In this document: positions 48,441 through 61,977 of the stretch, piece after piece
Layout: each line of letters opens with the position of its first letter
How positions within the stretch are numbered: the stretch's first letter is position 1
Origin: Lutraria lutraria
Taxonomy: Eukaryota > Mollusca > Bivalvia > Venerida > Mactridae
Reading direction: 5' to 3'
Assembly: GCA_964023205.1 (NCBI GenBank)
Contig: OZ026844.1
Location: 6,446,840-6,510,839, forward strand
DNA length: 64,000 nucleotides
The notes under the pieces: model-generated
Told to the model about the DNA's origin: nothing
The model's database searches: none
What the model saw: only the letters and a program-made list of their open reading frames with translations
Translations under genes and position numbers: made by a program

Positions 48441-51400
48441 AAATGCTAAATACCCATTTATATATTTATATGATTTTCACGGCACAATTTACATAACATT
48501 TTCTTATCAATATATTTGTTTACTTTTATGAACGTATTTGTCTATTATCAGTTGTTAATTTGAAATTGGGTTATTTTCCTACTTGTTGGGCAGGGGGGTT
48601 TTGTAGTGCCTTTCCATACGAAGTGAATTATTTTAGGGGTACTACCTTACTAAGCACTTTTGGTAAATTATTTACCAGAGTTTTAAATGACATATTACTT
48701 AGTAACTAATTAGGCATGAAAGGATACTCATTTTACATGGAGACACAAACAGGTTTGAAATCTAACTGTGGGGACTGTAGATAATATTCTTGTATCGCAT
48801 GGCATAATAAATCAATAAATATTTAAACTTCCAGTATGAAATTGTTTTGTGTCTAAGTAGACTTCTCAAAAGCTTTTGTTTGCGTAACGAGATAATTGAC
48901 GTCGAGCGCAGGAAAACGTCCCTTACGACAATGAGACGAGAACGTCGATACAAAGGTTTATACATGACCGCGCGTATCCAATGACGCTATGTAAACAAAC
49001 AATTATTTCCGGGTTTAACATTCGCTGTTTTGCGTGCTTTACATGAAGAAACCGCATCAAAAATGTACGTTTACCAAATAATTGATAATTTTTTATTGCA
49101 TTTTAAACCTGACTTCGTGAAAGATTCAGTTTGCTCGCTTTAAACCAAGTTTAAATACGAGTCGTCTGCCGGTCCTTTTTTGCCGCGCTAATCTGACTCA
49201 ATGTGTAAACACGAATATCGCGATGTTACCAACATATAAACGCCCACTACTGATAATTTACGGGTAAATTCCCGGAATTTTTATCACTTGCATACAAAAC
49301 ATCCCGTATATTAAGCTAACGTACATAGAACTCTGATGTTCATTTATTTTACCTCCATTTCGCTCTATTCACAAGCAGTTACGGATACGAATTAAACCCT
49401 ATCCTTCCTCTCCATTTTACATATGTGTGTCTTTTGCAATGAAATATTACACTAATTAGACAGGTCATGACGTCATGAACAAATGGAATCAATTTCAGCG
49501 GGACAATAGAGTGGTGCAATAAATATTTAGACATTTATTTACGTGTACTGTACACCGGCTGCATGGAGTTGTCTCCCGCTACGATCTTCATATCTGTACC
49601 GATATTGACACGAAATGACTTAAAACATTGACATTTCAATAGTGATCATGTTGTAAAAACATTATGTGAGTGAGTGAATATGGTTAATATATAATTGTGT
49701 GTATATTCGTGGAAATTTCTTCATTTAGATAAATTTTATGTAGTACATCGGCACCGTGGGGACCCATCGTACATACCTGTCTGGAATGTGTGTACTTCTT
49801 TCGATCATATTCACGTAAGAGTAAATTTGTTTGAATTCCTTTTAGAGACTTTCGCTGTTTATTTGTTGGTTTGATCTAGGGCCATTATAATGGTCCTAGG
49901 TTTGAGGAAGACAAAACAAATTAAGTTCGTAATACCAGATTTATTCCTCTCTTGAGTTGACCAACTGTTCAGTGAGTTCAAAGAAAAAAAAGTAATACAT
50001 GGCAGCCTGTATTGATTTTTTTGTAGCCTATCTATTGATATTTTGACTGTTCATTCAACAGCCTATATGAAATACATGATCAGCTGAGTTATCAATTTTA
50101 CTTAATAAATAATACACAATGTAAATATAAATTCATACAGGAACTGATGGGTCAGGATGTCAATGTCTTAAAGGTGTCATAAGTATGTGCCATAATTGTT
50201 ATTTATAAACATGGTTACAGTGAAAGGTGGTGTGTAATTGTATACAAGGTTTAACATGTACCTAAAAGAAAGAAAATTTCAAAGTGAGAGTGTACATATT
50301 TTAAATGCATTATGATAAATAAGTTATACCAATCAGTTCATAGATTTGTAACACATTGTACACAACTTAACACATTAATATAATTTTGAAACATTCATGT
50401 GTTGTATTGATGGAGCATTTGGTCTGATAAAATCTGTAATGGAGGTTGGCTGCATGAAAACTAACTGATTTTGCTGAAGGGGTCAACAAGTCTGGTAAAA
50501 CATACAATGCTTTTCCATTCCAAGATACAAATGGAGAACAAAATTGGGTTTGGTGAATATTTATTTTCATCATAGTCATATAAGCATCTTTAATGAAATT
50601 ATTCTGGGCCTAATCAATCATTGTTTGTGTATATTAGTATATCAAAGATAACAAATTGAGTAATAAACATTTTATGTTCATATGTAATACTAAACGTGTT
50701 GTCCTCAATAAATGTTCCTTGTTTTCGTTTCTGGTATGACGGGAAAATGATACTTCAAAACGATTAAATTATTACTAAGTTGTTTTACATCCATTCACAA
50801 ATCATAAGTATTTGTAAGAGAAAAAGCAGACAGCTGTCAGCAATGAGAATGAAGTCATTGTTATGAAAAGTCCTCCTCCAGCTCCTGACTCTTACCCTGA
50901 AATGATGGTTCCACCTGCCGGTATATCAGGGATGAGGTTACACCTTACAGTAAAGAAAGCCTGTCAGACCACTTATCAGTGAAATTAACCATGGATTATA
51001 TTGCTTGACTGCCTCATATGGAATTATATGGAAAGTTTTGTCTATTAAAACAAATCCATTTATTCACCCTGTCTTAATCAACATTCCCCACACATTGATA
51101 TGAATAAAGTCTTATGTCGGTCTCTGAAACAATTAGACCATCTCTTTTAATCATTATGCGTATAGTCCTAGTAATTTCTTAATTGCAAAGCATTTTTCTC
51201 CTCAGGGTACACTAACCAGTAACCCTTACATCTGAATTTGGGATATTACTTATTACCATCCACACATTAGAATATTCAGTTCATCTTTTGGTCACTGGTT
51301 TCTCTTCTGAGACCTGAAAATAAATAATAAACATTTCTATGTGCTTTAATGTCAATAATGATCAATAACAAAATATAAATATTATTAACACTTCAGAATA

Positions 51401-51735
51401 TACATTGGTTCACATTCTAAATCGCATTCACTACATCCATGTATAAATTAAATGCTGATTATTATAATGAATGGGAGAAATTACATACTAAACTTAATAT
51501 TAGGAGGGATATTTTGAAAACGTATTCAGCTGTCAAGTTGAGAGTTAAATTACATAAATAATTAAGTGAAGGATTTAAATGTACAATGTGTGTTGGGTTT
51601 AGGATCACACACGAATGCAGCGTGTTTCATTTGTGTTTGCTTATCTGATTACGTTGATTAAGCGGAGTGGTGTATTCATCTATACGTTCACCAAATCTCT
51701 ATATATGAATTCAACAACATGTCCCTGTTTACAAT
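48440..51735. other. 3.3-kb segment present only in duplication unit 1
   Basis: In unit 2 the flanks of this segment are joined at about 59650. It holds a decayed LINE fragment (48635-48890) and AT-rich sequence, with a more CpG-rich patch at 48900-49270. No gene was seen. Confidence 0.55.
48635..48890 (+). pseudogene. LINE reverse-transcriptase fragment, heavily decayed
   Basis: Broken frames give a 'TTLLSTFGKLFTRVLND'-like stretch, then QTGLKSNCG, then DNILVSHGIINQ. These correspond to the region 8490-8700 of LINE X. Stops interrupt every frame. Confidence 0.55.
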
Positions 51736-52263
51736 GAAGGATAGGATAATGGAATGGATGGAGATAAGAAAATGATTCTTAGAAAAAAAGCAAACACAGA
51801 CATTCCACTTTCTCCAAAACACTACTTACCTCTAAATCCACTCAGCACACATGACCATACAAAGATATGGATGGCAAAACAAGCCTTCAAGAAGGTACTG
51901 CTGAGTGGCCTGAAGCAAAGCTAAGACAACATGAACAATCACTTGGTTATGATTGGTTGATTGATTGATTTTTGGTAGATACAAATGTACATGGATATAA
52001 AACATGGCAGCAAATTTAAAAATTACACACATGAAATAAGGTCCATGACATGTTCATCAAATCCGAGGAGGACACGAAAAAGAGACTAATCTTATATCCA
52101 TTGTGATCCTCTGAGTTGAAGGCATGGCACAGCGAGGTATTCTTATAACAGACAATAATTATTCTAAACGATAACATGCTGCAGATCAAAGATAATTTGT
52201 AATGACCGATTGCACTGGTATAAATGCTAAGAAAATATTATATAATATGATTACTGTAAGAAC

Positions 52264-52270
52264 TATAAAA
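52264..52270 (+). promoter_or_regulatory. TATA box of ART gene 1
   Basis: TATAAAA lies 109 bases before the ATG. The same box and surroundings occur at 60294-60300 in gene 2, in otherwise diverged sequence. Confidence 0.5.
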
Positions 52271-52372
52271 TGAAATGGTTTACAAATTGTGAAAAAACAT
52301 GTAGTTACATGCACGAATAAAACTATCTTTTTAGACTCAGAGAATCAAACTAAAGCGCAAAGAAAGAAGACA

Positions 52373-53970
52373 ATGGACTTAAAAGTAGCACTTGTGATTT
52401 TTCTTGTGGTTGGTTGCTATGTTGATACATCAGGTAAACTTTTATTTTTACATTTGTTTGATGGCAACATTCCCTTAAGAGGTCCCATTTCAATTCACGG
52501 CAAATATGTTTGGGTATAGCTGAACACATCGAGCAATGGAAAGATTGTGTACAGGTTAAACATCAATGAGCATTAAGTTCATCTTAAGACCTTGAAACGG
52601 TGGTACTTTTGGGCGTGCCTGTGTGTGTGATAATGTTTAAAAAAAACATGGACATACAAATCCATCCACTATAACATGTATTTCAAAAACTCGTGATATA
52701 CATGTATTTGAAATCAGTTCCTGATCAGAACTGCGAGTAATGATGATAGAGTTTGTATATGTGTAAAACACAGAATGTTTGAGACAGACACTATTTCATG
52801 TTTACACGGTGATAAACAAACTCGAACAAATCAAAGTTATATACATGCATATATTACTCTCTTTTTATCTTCCAGGAGCTTCTTATGCTACAGAAGTTGA
52901 GACATTTTTCAAGGGGTTTTCATCAACATATAACATTGGCGGCTGTATCACAAAAGCAAAGAACAAAATGAATCAGTTTTCATACAAATCCGACGACCAA
53001 AAATATGCAATCGCCATGGTCAATCTTTACACACAGGAATGCAGAATAACGTTTAACATGTATAATACCGTTTCGTTTTACAGTGCCTTAAACAAAAAGA
53101 TGAGGGAAGGAGCAACAGGAATGTGGAGAACTGCAGGTGACTTGATGAACAGAGCTATCGGTACACTGGGTGAAATGTATGTTAATGTTGTCTATCGTGG
53201 ATGTTCGCACAATATAGGAGGCGTTGGTACTGTATATATGTTCAATATGATCACAAGCACATCGACCGACCCGAAGGTTTCGATGAATTTTTTAGGTTAT
53301 TGTGGTACTTTGTTCATTATAGAAAACGTTAGAGGTACATCTGTATCCAGATATTCAGTTTACGCTGAGGATGAAGTATTGCTGAAATCCACGAATAGAT
53401 TCGATGTTAGTAAAGAAACAACCTCTGCTACTGACATACAAACCAAAATGAAGGAGTTGGGAATCACTGGACCTCTTAGAAGAATAATTTATCTTGACAT
53501 GAAAGCAGGTAATACATACATGTAAATAATTGTTCTAATCTTTTACCTTACATTTCTATGTGAAAACAACCAGTTCTGTTATCTTAATATAAATACTTGT
53601 AAGTAGCCATTTATGATAGTAATGTACATATACGCATTATACATTTATTCAAATTATTATTTGAAATATATGTATAAATATATATAATTATGTTGTTGTG
53701 TTTTGAACTTGATAATTAGAATTAAAAAGGTGTGATTTTCTCATGCAGTGATCATGTCGTAGACAAATTGTATGTAGTGTATTGGACGCAATGTATTGAA
53801 TATTGTTGATGTATTAAAGCACACAAGCATTTGTCTCTAAAAAGGTATTTTTCTTTGTTGTATTTACAGACGTATCTGGTGCATCCGTCAATGTTGGAAT
53901 AACCTCACCGACCCTCTCGATTATTGGAGTTATCATCTTCCACTATGCCATGTTGGCCGTGATCTTCTAG
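52373..53970 (+). CDS. Ecto-ADP-ribosyltransferase (arginine-type), gene 1
   Basis: The exons are 52373-52433, 52876-53508 and 53870-53970, all joined in phase 1 with gt..ag borders, giving 264 residues. Exon 1 is a signal peptide (MDLKVALVIFLVVGCYVDTS). Exon 2 is the catalytic domain, with Arg128 in VVYRGC, the Ser-Thr-Ser motif at 148-150 and Glu185-Asp-Glu187 in the Ex-E loop (YAEDEVLL). This R-S-ExE set is known from NAD-arginine mono-ADP-ribosyltransferases (ART1/ART5 type). Cysteines 44, 76, 130 and 163 could form the two family disulfides. Exon 3 ends with about 20 hydrophobic residues (IIGVIIFHYAMLAVIF), as in a GPI-attachment signal. The protein should therefore sit outside the cell and move ADP-ribose from NAD to arginine on surface or secreted targets. 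The ATG is shared with gene 2. All key residues are present. Confidence 0.82.
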
Positions 53971-55529
53971 AGAGTGAACAACTGCACCATATTGTATAAA
54001 TTGGTTTAATTTAATCAACGGGTTAAATTTAGGTTTGGTTAAAAAGTTAATCAAAAGTTGAACAGAGGCAAGATGGCTGCTCTGGATTTCCTCAACAATT
54101 CGAGACAAGTAAATGCACAAATTAGGGATCTCGACCAATTCTTAAACAATATCGAACTCTTAGGTTAAATCGTACTTGAAATAAATAATTTTAAAGATTT
54201 AGGTTCTTGTACAAATATATTTCAAAGCAATTTATAACAGAAATTCAAATTTGAATTTGAGGGAGGATTTTATTGTCTGCTTCAGCTATTTTTAGATTCA
54301 GCACACTTTAGTTAGCATTCGCTGTATACTGTCTCTCACTGATAAAACAATGAAGAGTTACTTTGCATCCGATAGACTAATCGGATGTTGGGTTTTATAC
54401 AATTGTGTGCAGATCGGAGAACTGTCTGTGGACATCTTGTTGGTCTACCAAGAATCAATGGATTTTTCCGGAATTTAACTGAACTTACTATTTCAACATA
54501 TTTCTGTTTTATCAAGTAATGGTTAGTGTCTAAAATGACTGTTCTACATGAAAATAGAAACGATAAGGGAAGCGAGCGTTAGCGAGCGACCGGCGTGTTT
54601 GCCCTATTTTCCCCATCGTACTCTTAATAAAAGTAGGTCAGACTCTATCTGCTGAAGAGTCTAGACAGTCGTCTTCACGAATTGTTTGGAACAAAATTCA
54701 AATAATCTCGGCAGCATGAAAATAGGGCAAACACTAATGCTTATTCATGTGTTATATATGTATTATAATAATCATTACACTTTTTGCTTTCTTATTTGAT
54801 GGATATGTTTTACTTGCACCTATGTTTCAATGTTTGTTTTCTTTTAACCATTTTGTGATATCATCATATGTTGCATGTTGTCGCGATTGTTTACTTTTCA
54901 CCTTCTTGCAGGTCTCTTGATAGTAACATGAATATAGAAAAGCTATGTTATTGACTACCCTGTGAATAAAGGACTCAATTTGAACAACGACAACGGCTAT
55001 ATCATCATTTACTGTTTCTGACTCTGATCCTTTTTTATGCTTGTTCTGTAAATGTATTTTTTACTTAAAGCTTTTCTATATGTTATTTGTTGTCGATGTG
55101 TTTACTATGCGAATAGTGTGTACTTTATTAATATATAACGTACTTTTAAATATGGCAAGATACAGCAAACTGATAGGAAACTATTTAAGAGTGAGCTAAG
55201 ACTCTCGTTTTTGATGTTTTTGTAATGTGCAATGTCTGGAACGTTTATACAGTGTAGCGTGAACATTGGGCTCCTTTCGCTGATTTTAACGGGAAAATTC
55301 CAAAGAAACTAGGCAAACAAAGACCAGTCTTCAAATGGTGAATTATTTAAAGTTTCATTGGTGATTGAGTCCATACATTAATATAGGTTTACAAACTGTT
55401 AATCAAGATAATGAAATAAAAAATGGTTATTCATGTTCCCTTCTTTGCTTTGCAAGTTCCTTATGTATTTTACTAGCAGCGAATTGAATTTCATATACAG
55501 TACTTGCTTTTAAATAATCATTATATATA
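53971..55529 (+). other. 3' flank of ART gene 1
   Basis: No further gene was seen. Blocks at about 54990 ('acaacggctatatcatcattta') and 55200-55510 recur downstream of gene 2 (62420, 62625-62790). Confidence 0.5.
54180..54185 (+). terminator. Poly(A) signal of ART gene 1
   Basis: AATAAA lies 210 bases after the stop codon. It is conserved in gene 2 within 'cgtactygaaataaataatt'. Confidence 0.55.
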
Positions 55530-56651
55530 CACTAGGCCAAACTTACAACTGTGCAGTTCTATAAATTCCAATATCTCCGGAATTATTTAAGCAAGATCCT
55601 TGAACTTTTCAGGAATGATAGAAGAAAGATGTACGAACAATGTGCATTTCAATTCATTGATTTGGAACTTCATTATCATGAATAACATAAAAAATAAAAA
55701 CATCAAATACAAAACAAAAATCACTGCTTTCTTCATTTTTTAACACTGAATGATTGTTAGTGCACTACACAGTTAGTATCGGGTATGACCCCCATTAGTC
55801 CGTATTACAGCTTGACGTCTTGTCCTCATTGACAAGACAAAATTATTGAAGAAATGTTGCCGAATGTTGCTCCTACGAACGTCCATTCTTCTAGCAACCT
55901 AAAGTGTCAAATATCGATTAATTATCGACAGACTTATTGCGGATTTATTACACTGCGGTAGTTTGAATGCATACAAATAAGGCAAAACAATCAGGATATT
56001 AAGAGTGATATTTTAACAGAGGTATGGCAAGGCAAATACTCAAGATATTGAGACAATAATTATTTGAATAAATATTAATTAATATATTCTTTTACGCAAT
56101 GAAGTCCATTTCAAAATAATGCAGAAAATTTATTGTCGAAAATCTCCGTGAAAGATAGACGAATAAATGAGAATATGTCAGAAAAACTATTTGCCAAAAT
56201 AAAATTTTCTCTATTTTACATTAACAAACAATTATTTATACAGATAATGTGCAAAAATCAGTAAAATCAGATTAACCGTTTGCAAGGAATTATGAAAAAT
56301 ATAGACCTACCTCTAGTTTTGACACACCCGCCTGAATAAGTCCGACCGCTATACCTCTGTCGGTGATTTCTAATTTACCCATTTTATGTTTTTCAGGTCA
56401 ACATATGTCTGAACTACACATGTATCATTTTTACTTATTTCAATTTACGCCTGCACGTTTTCCACGCGCACTTTTGTTCTTTTCTTATTTGCCGCGGTAG
56501 CTCACGGAATTATCGCGTTTTAAAAACATCGATATTGGATTTTATGGACATCATGTACAAGCACATATTTCTAAAATTTGGTGTAATTTCATTTACAAAT
56601 AAAGAAATGGTATCATTTTTTCAACTGCACAGTTATAAGTTTGGCCTTGTG
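55530..56651 (-). mobile_element. Tc1/IS630-type element
   Basis: The inverted ends are about 29 bp, CACTAGGCCAAACTTACAAC at the left and the near-complement at the right ('gttataagtttggccttgtg'), with TA outside both. It lies within the ART duplication but is absent from the other copies of this flank, so it inserted after the duplication. Confidence 0.75.
55773..55898 (-). pseudogene. C-terminal transposase remnant
   Basis: The 41 codons before a TAA read VARRMDVRRSNIRQ... and end RRQAVIRTNGGHTRY. A GGHTRY-type ending is familiar from Tc1/IS630-like transposases. The upstream catalytic domain is not intact. Confidence 0.65.
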
Positions 56652-57250
56652 TATGTATATATATTGATAAGTTATATCAATTATAACAATTTTAACCATA
56701 AATCGGGAAATTTTATAGTCTATATAAAAATACCCGCATAAATGAAATATATATCATCGAATCAACTCCAATAAGGTTATATATTTATCATGTTTGTTCT
56801 ATAACATAGGAATCCGTTGTGATTTCCTCCTGTGCATGCTTTGTGCATGCTTTGTGGCAAGAAAATTTGTTTCTGAAACCACTTTTGTATTTTTGTGGCG
56901 ATAGGGTGTCAGACAATCGCCACGGTATCGACCCACAGAACAAAACAACACGTGAAGGTGTAGAAATGACATGACAAAATTAGAAATATTCCTGAAGCAT
57001 AATGAACAATTTGCCTCAACTGTGAACATGTTTCTGAGATCAATTCAAGAAACTGAACTTATATCTCGAGGATTTACCTTGTAAGTTTTATTGTGAAATA
57101 TTAAGTCACCGTAACTTTGATGTTGCAGAAGTTACACCAAGGGAGAGAATCCATTCCAATAATTTACCATATATTAGAGTTGTCTCCCTTTACTATGTGA
57201 ATGTAGTACTTTAAGAAAACTTTATTAGGTGCCCTCATTATTGAGTTGAA
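56652..57250 (+). repeat. Distal flank block of duplication unit 1
   Basis: It matches 63045-63600: 'caattataacratttttaaccca', 'cgggaaattttatrgtc', 'tttcctcctgtgcatgct', 'gaagcataatgaacaatt' and 'gggagagaatccat'. The shared end 'agttgtctccctttactatgtgaatg' carries the 'GTTGTCTCCCT' motif. Confidence 0.65.
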
Positions 57251-57784
57251 ATATAAAGGAAATGTTGAGAACTTGTCCGAAGATAAACAGTCGTTAAATT
57301 GAACTGGCCTTAATACTGAGCTGGTCACTACGTGAGTTTTTTTTTACTTTTCAATTCAATTCATTTCAAATTCAAAATTTATTGCATGAACATAAACTTG
57401 TTGTTGCCAATCCATTTTATTTCATGGATTAGCACCCTAACGATACAAGGAGAAGGCATGAAATATACAAATCAAACAAATGGATAAACTTTGGTATATA
57501 AAACGATGATCATCATTAACAATACTTAGTGCCATAGTTTACTCGTAGCATAACAATGTACATACAAATAGAGAATAAACATCAGTAAAGTTAGCACTCA
57601 GCACATATGATTACATGTATTTATAAAAACACTATTTATATGTTATAACAATTTGTTACATTGTATACTATGCATACTTTGACATGAATAATCAATAACA
57701 ATAATATAATAAATAATGTTAATTAGTTTAACCGCGTAGAATGGTTGTACAATGAATTATTACTAAATACATTTATATATAATC

Positions 57785-59650
57785 ATACATACATAAATGA
57801 AAGAGGGAAATATCAATTTAGCTAGTGCACATCCCGTCAACTACACCGATGAGTAGGATACAATGTTAAGACAAAAAAAGCGAAAAATTAACAAAACCTT
57901 ACTATACGCATGAGTACATAATAATAATATGATATGCATACTGTTAAGATAATGTTTGGACGACAAGTTTCGGTTAAATCTAAATTTATCTTTCATTGAT
58001 TATTATAGCGACACGTAATTCTCAATCATGGTTTCTCGTTAATAGTAACTTGCACACCTAATACAAGTGCGGACGAACCTGCGCAGAAACCTGCGCAGAA
58101 GATCGAAACAGGCACAAACCCGGACGATAAAATACGCGGATTTGCATTTGCGGTTTAAGATGTACAATTGCTAGTCTCATTTAAGGTAAAAGTTAAAATT
58201 ATTTATTTCTAATTTACGAATTATTGTATTCCCATTAGTTGATAGTTTCAGGTGATTGTTTCACCTTGTGACATGCTTGTACATTTGTATATAGACAATT
58301 GTTTTGAATTTCTTCTACACGTGGGTTCTGAAATTACACTTTGATAATACACTTTAATATCTAAGAGGGGGGGGGGTATATCATTTTTAATATGCCGGTC
58401 GGTACGTCGGCCCGTCTGTCCGTAACCATGTCTTGTCCAGCCAATAACCAGAGAACGATTTAGGCGTACGATATTCAAACCAAATAGGGGGTTGTTCATC
58501 ACATGCAAATGATCGCACTTGATTTTTGGGTCAATAGGTCAAAGTCACAGTGATCATCAACACAAAGACCTTGCCTGGCCAGAAACTAGTGAACGATATG
58601 GCCAACGTTCCTCAGACTTGTTTGGCGGGTTGGTCATTACTCGGAAATGATTGCGATTTATTTAAATGTCAGCAGGTCAAAGGTCCATGTCACACGTCAC
58701 AGTGACCTTCTACACAAAAGCATTGTCCGATCAATAACTGGAGAGTGGTTTTGCATTCGGTCCACACTCGATATGGTGGTTGAACATCACATGTGGGGGA
58801 CCCCTATTAAAGGTCAAGGCCAGAGTGACTATCAACACAAAACTAGAGAACAATTTAAAACCTACAATTAATCTACTGTGAGCACATTTCCATACATTGC
58901 TTGTAAACCTGCCAAACAAAAGCTGTCAAACTTACTTGTTATTTGTATTAGGACTTATTGTTTAATACTGATGTTTTGTCTATCGTTCAGTATTTATATA
59001 GTCAATGTCGAATATTGATACTATTGTAAAGACAATCACAGTAAACTAAGTTATAAACATTGTTTTGCCAAATCATTCTAAATCTATAGTAAAGTAACAA
59101 TCACGTAAACCTGAGTCGTAGAGCGTCGGACTCCTAACCTGAAGGTTGCGGGTTCGAATCCCGTCAATGGCGGAATTTGACTGGAGCCTTCACGATCCCT
59201 TCTTTCGGCGCGAGTACTGGTCAGAATCCAGGAAGTAGTCATCAAGGACAGTGAATATAAGTTGAAAGAACTTTCTCTACAGTCGATGTTAAATAAATAA
59301 GTTTAAACTAAGACTAAGACATGTCTATTCTACATCATGTAGGAGATGCGCGTACTTGGACCTCAGCCAATGACACTTTTTTATAGTGCATATTTCTATA
59401 GTTTTTATTGAAATAGTTTGTTTTTGTTACATGTATACATTCATGTTGTATAGTACCTTTCGGTAGTTCATGAGAGAAAGAAAGAAGAAATGCATTTTTT
59501 GTCTGGTGTGTTTCTCAAACAGTTTATCTCTTTTATAATTATATCTTACTGCACGAAATCGCGAATATAAATGTAATTACAAATTCTATATTTACCTACA
59601 CAAAACCAGTTTCTATCTGTTATATAATTACTTCCCAATTAAAACAATGT
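57785..59650 (+). repeat. Upstream block of duplication unit 2
   Basis: It is paralogous to 46320-48440 and includes the 'cgtcggcccgtctgtccgtaacca' tract and 'ggtcaaaggtccatgtcacacgtcacagtgacc' repeats. A SINE (59105-59312) has inserted near its right end and is missing from unit 1. Confidence 0.65.
59105..59312 (+). repeat. tRNA-derived SINE
   Basis: The A box 'gtcgtagagcgtcgga' and B box 'ggttgcgggttcgaatccc' are at tRNA spacing, followed by about 140 bp of unrelated body and a 'aaataaataagtttaaactaag' tail. The acceptor stem is not closed, so it is not a working tRNA. It is absent from the matching place in unit 1. Confidence 0.7.
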
Positions 59651-60293
59651 ATTTGTACGTACATGTTTAGGATAATGAAATGGATGTAGATAAGAAAAGG
59701 ACTAATAGAAAAAAACAAACACAGACATTCCACTTTTACCAAAATACTACTAACCTCTAAATCCCCATCCTAAATCCACTAAGCACACAGATCCATGCAA
59801 AGAAAAGCCTTCAAGAAGGTACCGCTAAACGGCCTGAAGCAAAGCTAAGACAACATGAACAATCACTTGGTTTTGATTGGTTGATCGATTGATTTTTGGT
59901 AAAGATACATATAAAACATGATAGCAAATTACACACCTGAAAACAGATCCATGACACGTACATCTAAACCGAGGATGACACAAAAAATATCAACTATTAT
60001 TTCCATAATGACTGTGATCCTTTGTTGATGGCATGACACAACGAGGCATTTTTAATAAGGTCCATGACATGTACATCAAAACCGAGGAGGACACGAAAAA
60101 GAGACTAACTCTTATATCCATTGTGATCCTCTGTGTTGAAGGCATGGCACAGCGAGGTATTCTTATAACAGACAATACGTATTCTAAACGATAACAAGTT
60201 GCAGGTCTAAAATAATTTGAAATGACCGATTGCACTGGCATAAATGCTAAGAAAATATCACATGGTATGATTACTGCGAGTACTATAAAATGA

Positions 60294-60300
60294 AGTGGAC
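60294..60300 (+). promoter_or_regulatory. TATA box of ART gene 2
   Basis: TATAAAA lies 103 bases before the ATG, in the same context as in gene 1. Confidence 0.5.
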
Positions 60301-60396
60301 TACATGTTGTGAAAATACAGATACAGTAGTTACATGCACGAATAACAATATTTTTTAGAATCCCAAAACGAAACTAAAGCGCAGAGAAAGAAGACA

Positions 60397-61977
60397 ATGG
60401 ACTTAAAAGTAGAACTTATGATGATTCTTGTGGTTGTTTGCCATGTTAATACATCAGGTATTTTTTTTTTACTTTTGTTTGATAGCAACAGTGCCTTAAA
60501 ACGTTCAATTTTGAATTGAATACCTTTGGGTATAGTTAAATACAATGAGCAATAAAAAGATTTTGTAAAGACTAAACATCAATGAGAATTTAGTTTATCT
60601 TAAGACCTTGAAATGGTTGTACTTTTGTGCGTGTGTGTGTGATAATGTTTAGAAAAACTGGACATACAAATCCATCCAATGTATTTGAAAAACTTGTGAT
60701 ATACATGTATTTGAAAACAGGTAGTAGCAATGACACTTCAGAAGAATTTTTTCCTGATCAGAACTGCATGTAATGTTGATAGAGTTTGTATAATTATGTG
60801 TGAAACACAGTATGTTTGAGACAGACACTATTTCAAGTTTAAACGGTGATCAACCGAACAAATCAAAATTATGTGCCTAATTATTTACTCTCTTTTTAAC
60901 TTCAAGGAGCTTCTTATGCCACAGAAGTTGAGACATTTTTCAAGAGCTTTTCATCAGAATATAACATTGGCGGCTGTATCACAAAAGCAAAGAACAAAAT
61001 GAATCAGTTTTCATACAAATCCGACGACCAAAAGTATGCAATCGCCATGGTCAATCTATACACCCAGGAATGCAAGGGATTGTTTACCGGTTCGTTTTAC
61101 AGTGCCTTAAACAAAGAGATGAGAGAAGGAGCTACAGGACTGTGGAAAACTGCAGGTGACTTGATGAACAGAGCTATCGATACACTGGGTGAAATGTATT
61201 TTGATGTTGTCTATCGTGGATGCTCGCACAATATAGGAGGAGTCGGTACTGTATATATGTTCAATATGATTACAAGCACATCGACCGATCCAGATGTTCC
61301 GATGGTTTTTTTAGGTCATTGTGGTACTTTGTTCATTATAGAAAACGTTAGAGGTACATCTGTATCCAAATATTCAGTTTACGCTGAGGATGAAGTATTG
61401 CTGAAATCCACGAATAGATTCGATGTTAGTAAAGATATAACCTCTGCTACTGATATACAAGCCATAATGAAGGAGTTGGGAATCACTGGACCTGTTAAAA
61501 GAATTATTTATCTTGACATGAAAGCAGGTAATACATACATGTAAATAATTGTTGTGATCATTTGACTTACATTTCTAACAGAAAACCACATTCTGTTACT
61601 TGTATGTAGCCATTGATGATAGTTCCTGTACATATTATTCAATGTATCTTTTTTATTTAAAAATATATATATATACAATGTATATATATATGTGTGTGTT
61701 GTTGTGTTTGAAGTGAGAATTGAAAAAAAATGTGATTTCCTAATGCAGTGATTCTGTCGTCGATATATTCAATTCATGTTGTGAATTGGACCGCAATGTA
61801 TTTATTATTGTTGGTGTATTAAAGCACACAATCTATTGTCTCTAAAGATGAATAATTTCTTTTGTTATATTTACAGACGTATCGGGTGCATCCATCAATG
61901 TTGGAATAACCTCACCGGCCTTCTCGGTCATTGGAGTTGTCATCTTCCACTATGCCATGTTGGTCGTGATCTTCTAG
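60397..61977 (+). CDS. Ecto-ADP-ribosyltransferase (arginine-type), gene 2
   Basis: The exons are 60397-60457, 60907-61527 and 61877-61977, phase 1 throughout, giving 260 residues. The plan is the same as in gene 1: a signal peptide (MDLKVELMMILVVVCHVNTS), a catalytic exon with Arg124 (VVYRGC), STS at 144-146 and Glu181-Asp-Glu183, and a hydrophobic GPI-like end (VIGVVIFHYAMLVVIF). It is four residues shorter because a segment after the second cysteine is replaced (KGLFTGS instead of an 11-residue stretch). This is the main difference and lies before the NAD site, where it could alter substrate choice. The charged Glu in the signal core (VELMM) is unusual. All catalytic residues are kept, so both copies look active. 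Confidence 0.82.

Noticed and set aside
52779..52875. N-terminal extension of the ART catalytic exon
   Set aside because: It starts at TTG inside the intron; the acceptor at 52874-52875 and the signal exon at 52373 give the right phase and a proper signal peptide, confirmed by the paralogue.
59105..59175. Functional tRNA gene
   Set aside because: A and B boxes are good, but the acceptor stem does not close and a SINE-like body and tail follow.
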